A DNA stretch of 64,000 bases from Notospermus geniculatus. Lineage: Eukaryota; Nemertea; Pilidiophora; Heteronemertea; Lineidae. Below the pieces are notes generated by a model, which worked only from the letters and a program-made list of their open reading frames with translations, was not told the origin of the DNA and did not search any database. This document shows, in pieces, positions 59,820 through 64,000 of this stretch; the stretch's first letter is position 1, and each line of letters starts with the position of its first letter. The stretch is from NCBI GenBank assembly GCA_002633025.1, contig NMRB01000167.1, forward strand, positions 14,748 through 78,747, given 5' to 3'. Both the position numbers and the translations under genes were made by a program.

Positions 59820-60040
59820 GCTCGTCTATTCTCAAGTCTAGTCCATACTTTACAAGATATGAAATGAAGTCCTTCACAAGTTTACACAGTCTCTGTTTCT
59901 AAATCAGGCTTGCTTGCTGTTTCATACACAATAACTAATGTATAATCCCACATTGAACTCCAGCCATATTGAAACGCAGTCTGTGGTATTTTCACATGAA
60001 CACAGTTTATCTTATGCCAAGTTCTCGATAACAGCAGTGT

Positions 60041-61532
60041 CTATCTTCGGCCACCACGATCTCCCCGACCTCGTCCTCGGCCACCACCTCTACCTCGTCC
60101 CCGACCACCACGTCCCCTTCCTCGGCCACCAGGACCACCTGGAAAGAGGAAACAGCAACGTTTAGAAATAATACATGACTGATCATCAGGCAAGCAAACT
60201 GGCCAAAAGGAACACTACAAAATAAAAGACTCAGACACTCGCCAATATTGACAATAAGAAAATTGGAAACAGGGTGGTGCTTCCCTTTAAATGGCCCTGG
60301 CCAAAAGAACACTGTAATCCATGAATATTGAGCCATGTAAAAAATTGTATACCTCTTCCTCCACGGCCACCACCCATCTCGCGTTTCTTTGCTCTCGCCT
60401 TGGGTGTGTCATCAATTAATAACGTGTCAAGAGGCAAACTTTCTGGGAGGATGAAGTATCGGATATTGTTTCCTCTGATGCTGAGGGAGTCTAGCTGCAC
60501 GGGATCACGATTCTTTTGTGTCATTTTGATGTTTTTGAGATGTGTGTTCATACTGACATCAACACCTGAAAAGAGAACACGGTGAAATTCAAATGATGAA
60601 ACAGAACATGTGGACATTCACACATGCCAATTCTTTGACAACATCCTGTATAGCATGGCTTAACTGGCCAACACGGAAACTTGCCGACTACTGGACAGTC
60701 CAAGTTCTGACAGGACTGGCCTAACTCACCTGTGATAGTTCCATGGACTTGCGTGCCGTTTTTTAACTCTATTGTGACCGTTTCATGGCTGAGCTTCATT
60801 AAAAACCTGCAGAAAGAAACGAGTAATACAGTTAAGAACATGGATTTGAACATACATACAGTTGAACGGAACGAGTTTAGAATCCCCGATCAGTGCCCAA
60901 AAAAGGTCATCGATTGACGGAATAGGCCTAAGCCGCATCTCATTGTACAACAGGTCTATATATAGTATAGGCCTAGGATTTCCATTGTGTGTCATGGAGT
61001 AACGTCACTTCCGATCGGGGATTCTAAACTTTAGCCGATGGATGACCTGGAGGCTGGATCTGGATGATGACGATGATGAGCTGCTGCTGCTGGCTGGACC
61101 CTCCCCCCCCCCTCCCCGACAGCCGGCACACGCACGGGCACGCATGCGCAGCGGCGGCGCGGTAGGAAGGCCTACCGGCCTCCAAGGTCAACTGAATCAT
61201 TAATCATGGACATAGGAAGGGCAGGGCATTACAGGCCCCAGAGATAGATACGTACCCAACCAACCATGTAGGCCTACACATGTACCAGTACCACCAACCA
61301 TGCCAACCGGCCTGCAACTGTGTCATACATGTCTGCGTGTTTGACACTGCAAATGTACACGCTAATGCACAGTAACAACCAAAACAATCAGTGGCGAACC
61401 TTTGTTGCTATTTGCTCCATTCTGAGTTTTCGGAGATGAAATCTCAAAAACTAAACGGCGTAAAGTGTTAATCAATAATCCCACTTTCCTTTCCATATAT
61501 TTTTTCGTTTATACATACCGAACTAACTTCAT
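60041..61532 (-). CDS. SNRPD1: small nuclear ribonucleoprotein Sm D1, complete
   Basis: Core Sm-ring protein of the spliceosomal U1, U2, U4 and U5 snRNPs. Four minus-strand exons: 61532-61519 (MKLV), 60806-60730, 60565-60353, 60138-60041; 402 bases, 133 residues plus stop (human 119). The Sm1 motif is [20 protein letters not shown]. The Sm2 segment is [20 protein letters not shown]. The C-terminal RG-repeat tail (GGRGRGRGG and similar, ending GGRR) is longer than in human and is the usual target of symmetric arginine methylation. Intron 1 carries an inverted-repeat element (60880-61029). A minus-strand AATAAA lies at 59819-59814, about 220 bases after the stop. Confidence 0.97.
60880..61029. 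mobile_element. MITE family B, copy 2
   Basis: Inverse orientation of 26226-26349, in SNRPD1 intron 1. Shares AGTTTAGAATCCCCGATC ends, GGTCATCGATTGACGGAATA and TTTCCATTGTGTG. Confidence 0.85.
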
Positions 61533-62124
61533 GATGGCAGTGATTGTAAACCGATTTCGTCAAAATATACGCCGGTTTTCAATGGCGGCACACGCTCGCT
61601 CTACGTTCGTTGTTGTCGTTGCGTCAGATTACCATTCCGCATCAAACTTGTCTTCGCGGCAGCGAATATGTTTGCAAGACGTCGTCGACGGACGTTGGCG
61701 GGTTTCGGCTTTTTTAAAAATGAAGGCATCTTGTTGTTGATCAAGTCTTCGCGGGTCTTTCTATGCATTGTCTGTTCCACATTCCACATTGGAGCGTTCT
61801 GACGGTTTGAGGGGCCCGGGGCATTTCAGTTTAGGACGTGCGGGCCTCTGGGGGGGGGGGGGCATGAACATCCAACTTGTTGTTCATAACCCAACACGAC
61901 CTTCACCAAAACAAACGCGACTGAAGACGACTAGTTATATACATTTTGTTAATTTTTCTTTAATTGCGCTGCCGTTGCCATACGTGAATACAAAGCCATT
62001 ACAGTTTTATAATGCCCAGTTTTGGCGAGAAGGTCCAGCGTCGAATATGTTGTCAGGTACAAAAATAATGCGAGAGTACAATATACAGCAGTGCTGGATG
62101 TCCAATGAAAAGTTCAAAATCAGA

Positions 62125-62205
62125 GGATCTAGTATCCTAGTGGTTGTCACATCCACTTTAGCACTAGCAGGTCCTATGGGTTCGAATTCAGTCTGTGCCA
62201 ACAGT
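62125..62205 (+). mobile_element. tRNA-derived SINE fragment
   Basis: TCCTAGTGGTTGTCACA (A-box-like) and GGGTTCGAATTC (B box) at tRNA-like spacing. Confidence 0.5.
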
Positions 62206-62324
62206 AGGCCTGCATCAATCTGGGGCAAATCTTTCCAGGCCGCTCTTCACGTCCCGTCGCATGTGCGGCCGTCACGGTGCAGGGACCTTGTACCTTGTGC
62301 CTTTTGCAGGGGCAAGTGAGAGAC

Positions 62325-62892
62325 TCCATGATCTACTACACTCCTTTCGCAGTGTCTTCTCACTCATACCTATCGTTCATAGACACTGCTTACAATGGCC
62401 CGATCCCCGCCGATTTACCACTAGAGGGCGTTTGCGTAACTAACGAAATACATGAAACATTTTCTGATTGGTTCACTGTCAGCGTCCTTGACAACCACGG
62501 CAGACTGGTCACTCGTCGGAAAGCATTTTATATGGGACAGTTGCATTATGACGTAGCACGACTAGTCTACAACAGCAATGGCTGCCCCCCGCCGTGTCCA
62601 GTATGCAGTGTCACTTTGCACTTTTCAGTGTTTAGCTCGTGCCTTTTTTGTTTTGAAACATCGCTAAAGAAGTGGATAACGGCGCTCTATACGAGATTAT
62701 TCTGTTTGTAGTGATTGATCTTGTTAAACAGGCCGAAGCTGGGAGCAACGCCGGCGCTGTTTCCCGCGCTATTTGGCCGCTGACTAGTGCTGCCACCATG
62801 CGGTAAATCGGCGGGGATCGGGCCATTGTAAGCAGTGTCTATGAACGATAGGTACGAGTGAGAAGACACTGCGAAAGGAGTGTATGATCTAC
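62325..62892. repeat. inverted repeat, ~95 bp arms, ~385 bp spacer
   Basis: ACTCCTTTCGCAGTGTCTTCT through ATCCCCGCCGATTTACCA (about 62339-62422) recurs inverted at about 62802-62882. Arms are almost identical. 61533-63133 otherwise shows no gene I can support. Confidence 0.85.
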
Positions 62893-63133
62893 AAGTTAGT
62901 GAGGGACACGATTAGCTTTGCTTTGACCCTGTGTCGGAAAAAACTTAATCCAATATAAAATCCTTGTACAAGGAACCAAAACTTAGGATCAAGCATCCGG
63001 CCAAACGTCGAAACGTTAGGTCTACCGCTAAAGCGCCTATCTGATCATTCCAATAGCAGTCCTTATCACAGTCAAGCTTGTAATATTTAACTACATGTAT
63101 GTAATATAAATCGTCTCTTTTCGTAATCCTGTC

Positions 63134-63951
63134 CTATCTCGCCAGGCCTCGATCATTTATAAGTAACTTCTCCACTTTTTCCTCCAAGTCGTCGTACTTG
63201 TTTGTCTGAAAAAAAACATACCGGGGAAACGTAACATTAGCAGGGAAAGACAGCTGTCGATGCGAACCGCCGAATCCTGTACGTAAAAGGCCGTCCGATA
63301 CGCTGATCGTATGGAAAAAAGCTCATGTCCGGCGCTCACCGGCTTGTTACTCGTGACCCTGGTGGCACATGGCAGAATCATAATGTGAGACATTTTAATT
63401 CAGGTTGCACACACTATACTATACCTTCAGATTCAGCACAGAGACGATCTGTGATAGTTTCACCAGCTTCCCATGTCGATGAGGCGTCTGGAAGTATCGT
63501 TTGCCTTTGAAGACGCCATCAGTGTCCCCAACTAAAAAAAGAGGACGCGCGTGAGAGGGGCTTGCATGTTTTACTCTACCCTTGGGAACTGATTTGGTGC
63601 AATAACGAACGACATGTTTTTGTTTGTTCATCATGAATCCATTCCGTAAAGCAGCAGCACACCAGGCGATATCGCAAGGAATCTAATCGCCACCGAGCAA
63701 AGTCGGCTCTTGACGTCAGGTGTGCGCTGGACAGCGATGCGTGGAACCTTCTCGACAAAACCGATATCGCCTAGTCTGCGGTGGCTGGCGGGAAAATCGG
63801 TGGCGACCAGATCAAACATCACACAAAACCCCGACGTTTTCTCACTCACTTGGTGTGTCGAGTTTTAAACCGACATAAAGTCTATAACTAGCGTATTCCT
63901 TGTCCACTTGTCCAACAAATTTGACCACTCCACACGTCAGAGGACCGTTTT
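63134..63951 (-). CDS. CAP-Gly domain protein, C-terminal exons
   Basis: The last three exons of a minus-strand gene that continues beyond the window: 63951-63850, 63531-63425, 63205-63134, with consistent phases and a TAG stop. The first two encode most of a CAP-Gly domain: GPLTCGVVKFVGQVD, YRLYVGLKLDTP, then GDTDGVFKGKRYF and HGKLVKLSQIVSVL. CAP-Gly domains bind the EEY/F tails of tubulin and EB proteins. The canonical GKNDG motif is replaced by GDTDG. The terminal exon (TNKYDDLEEKVEKLLINDRG) is short and charged. The domain sits close to the C terminus, but I cannot assign a specific family member. Confidence 0.8.
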
Positions 63952-64000
63952 CTGAAAAAAAACGAACATCACCATTTGCTGACAAACTGTGTAACTTGCA

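Noticed and set aside
61768-62711. 183- and 144-codon plus-strand frames
   Set aside because: They run through a poly-G tract, a SINE and an inverted repeat, with no family similarity or splice-supported partners.

Overview
This is a eukaryotic, intron-rich window. It most likely comes from a marine invertebrate deuterostome such as an echinoderm, hemichordate or amphioxus, though the sequence alone does not decide which. Evidence: canonical GT-AG introns of a few hundred bases, animal-type genes (OPLAH, EMC4, ZNRF, SNRPD1, LENG1), very frequent AGGCCTA and ACATGTACATGTA words, and intergenic and intronic DNA packed with short terminal-inverted-repeat and foldback elements. There are two N gaps (10662-10834, 47656-47821) and four isolated single Ns (6266, 22472, 53365, 58090). 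Two of the single Ns sit exactly at junctions of tandem duplications.

Layout. 1-5600 is mostly inverted-repeat elements. 5608-7942 (minus) holds exons I could join only tentatively, the best being an IRF-type DNA-binding exon at 7775-7942. 8520-10180 is nested foldback DNA. 10221-22010 (plus) is a complete 30-exon 5-oxoprolinase gene (OPLAH). Exon lengths sum to 1296 in-phase codons including stop. Its last coding exon is repeated at 22702-22875. 23513-25302 (minus) is a complete five-exon EMC4, head to head with a complete four-exon ZNRF1/2-type E3 ligase (25754-32354, plus). 32355-38194 is intergenic or UTR sequence with many elements. 38195-45139 and 45528-52395 are two diverged copies of one ~7 kb unit in tandem. 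Both copies contain the terminal coding exon of the next gene. 51435-57125 (minus) is a 13-exon ATP-dependent RNA ligase of the KxNG (tRNA-ligase-like) class. Its exons 9-12 are also duplicated in tandem. 57274-58857 (plus) is LENG1, with its middle exons missing from the assembled sequence. 60041-61532 (minus) is a complete SNRPD1. 63134-63951 (minus) is the 3' end of a CAP-Gly protein that continues past the window.

The genes are unrelated housekeeping or regulatory genes and do not form an operon. Two head-to-head pairs (EMC4/ZNRF, 451 bp apart; RNA ligase/LENG1, 148 bp apart) probably share bidirectional promoters. The strongest biological item is the KxNG RNA ligase. The strongest structural item is a set of three tandem duplications that repeat 3' or internal exons. 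Reciprocal insertions in the two 7 kb copies fit either real segmental duplication or two haplotypes placed end to end in a heterozygous assembly. No CRISPR, rRNA gene or complete tRNA gene was found.
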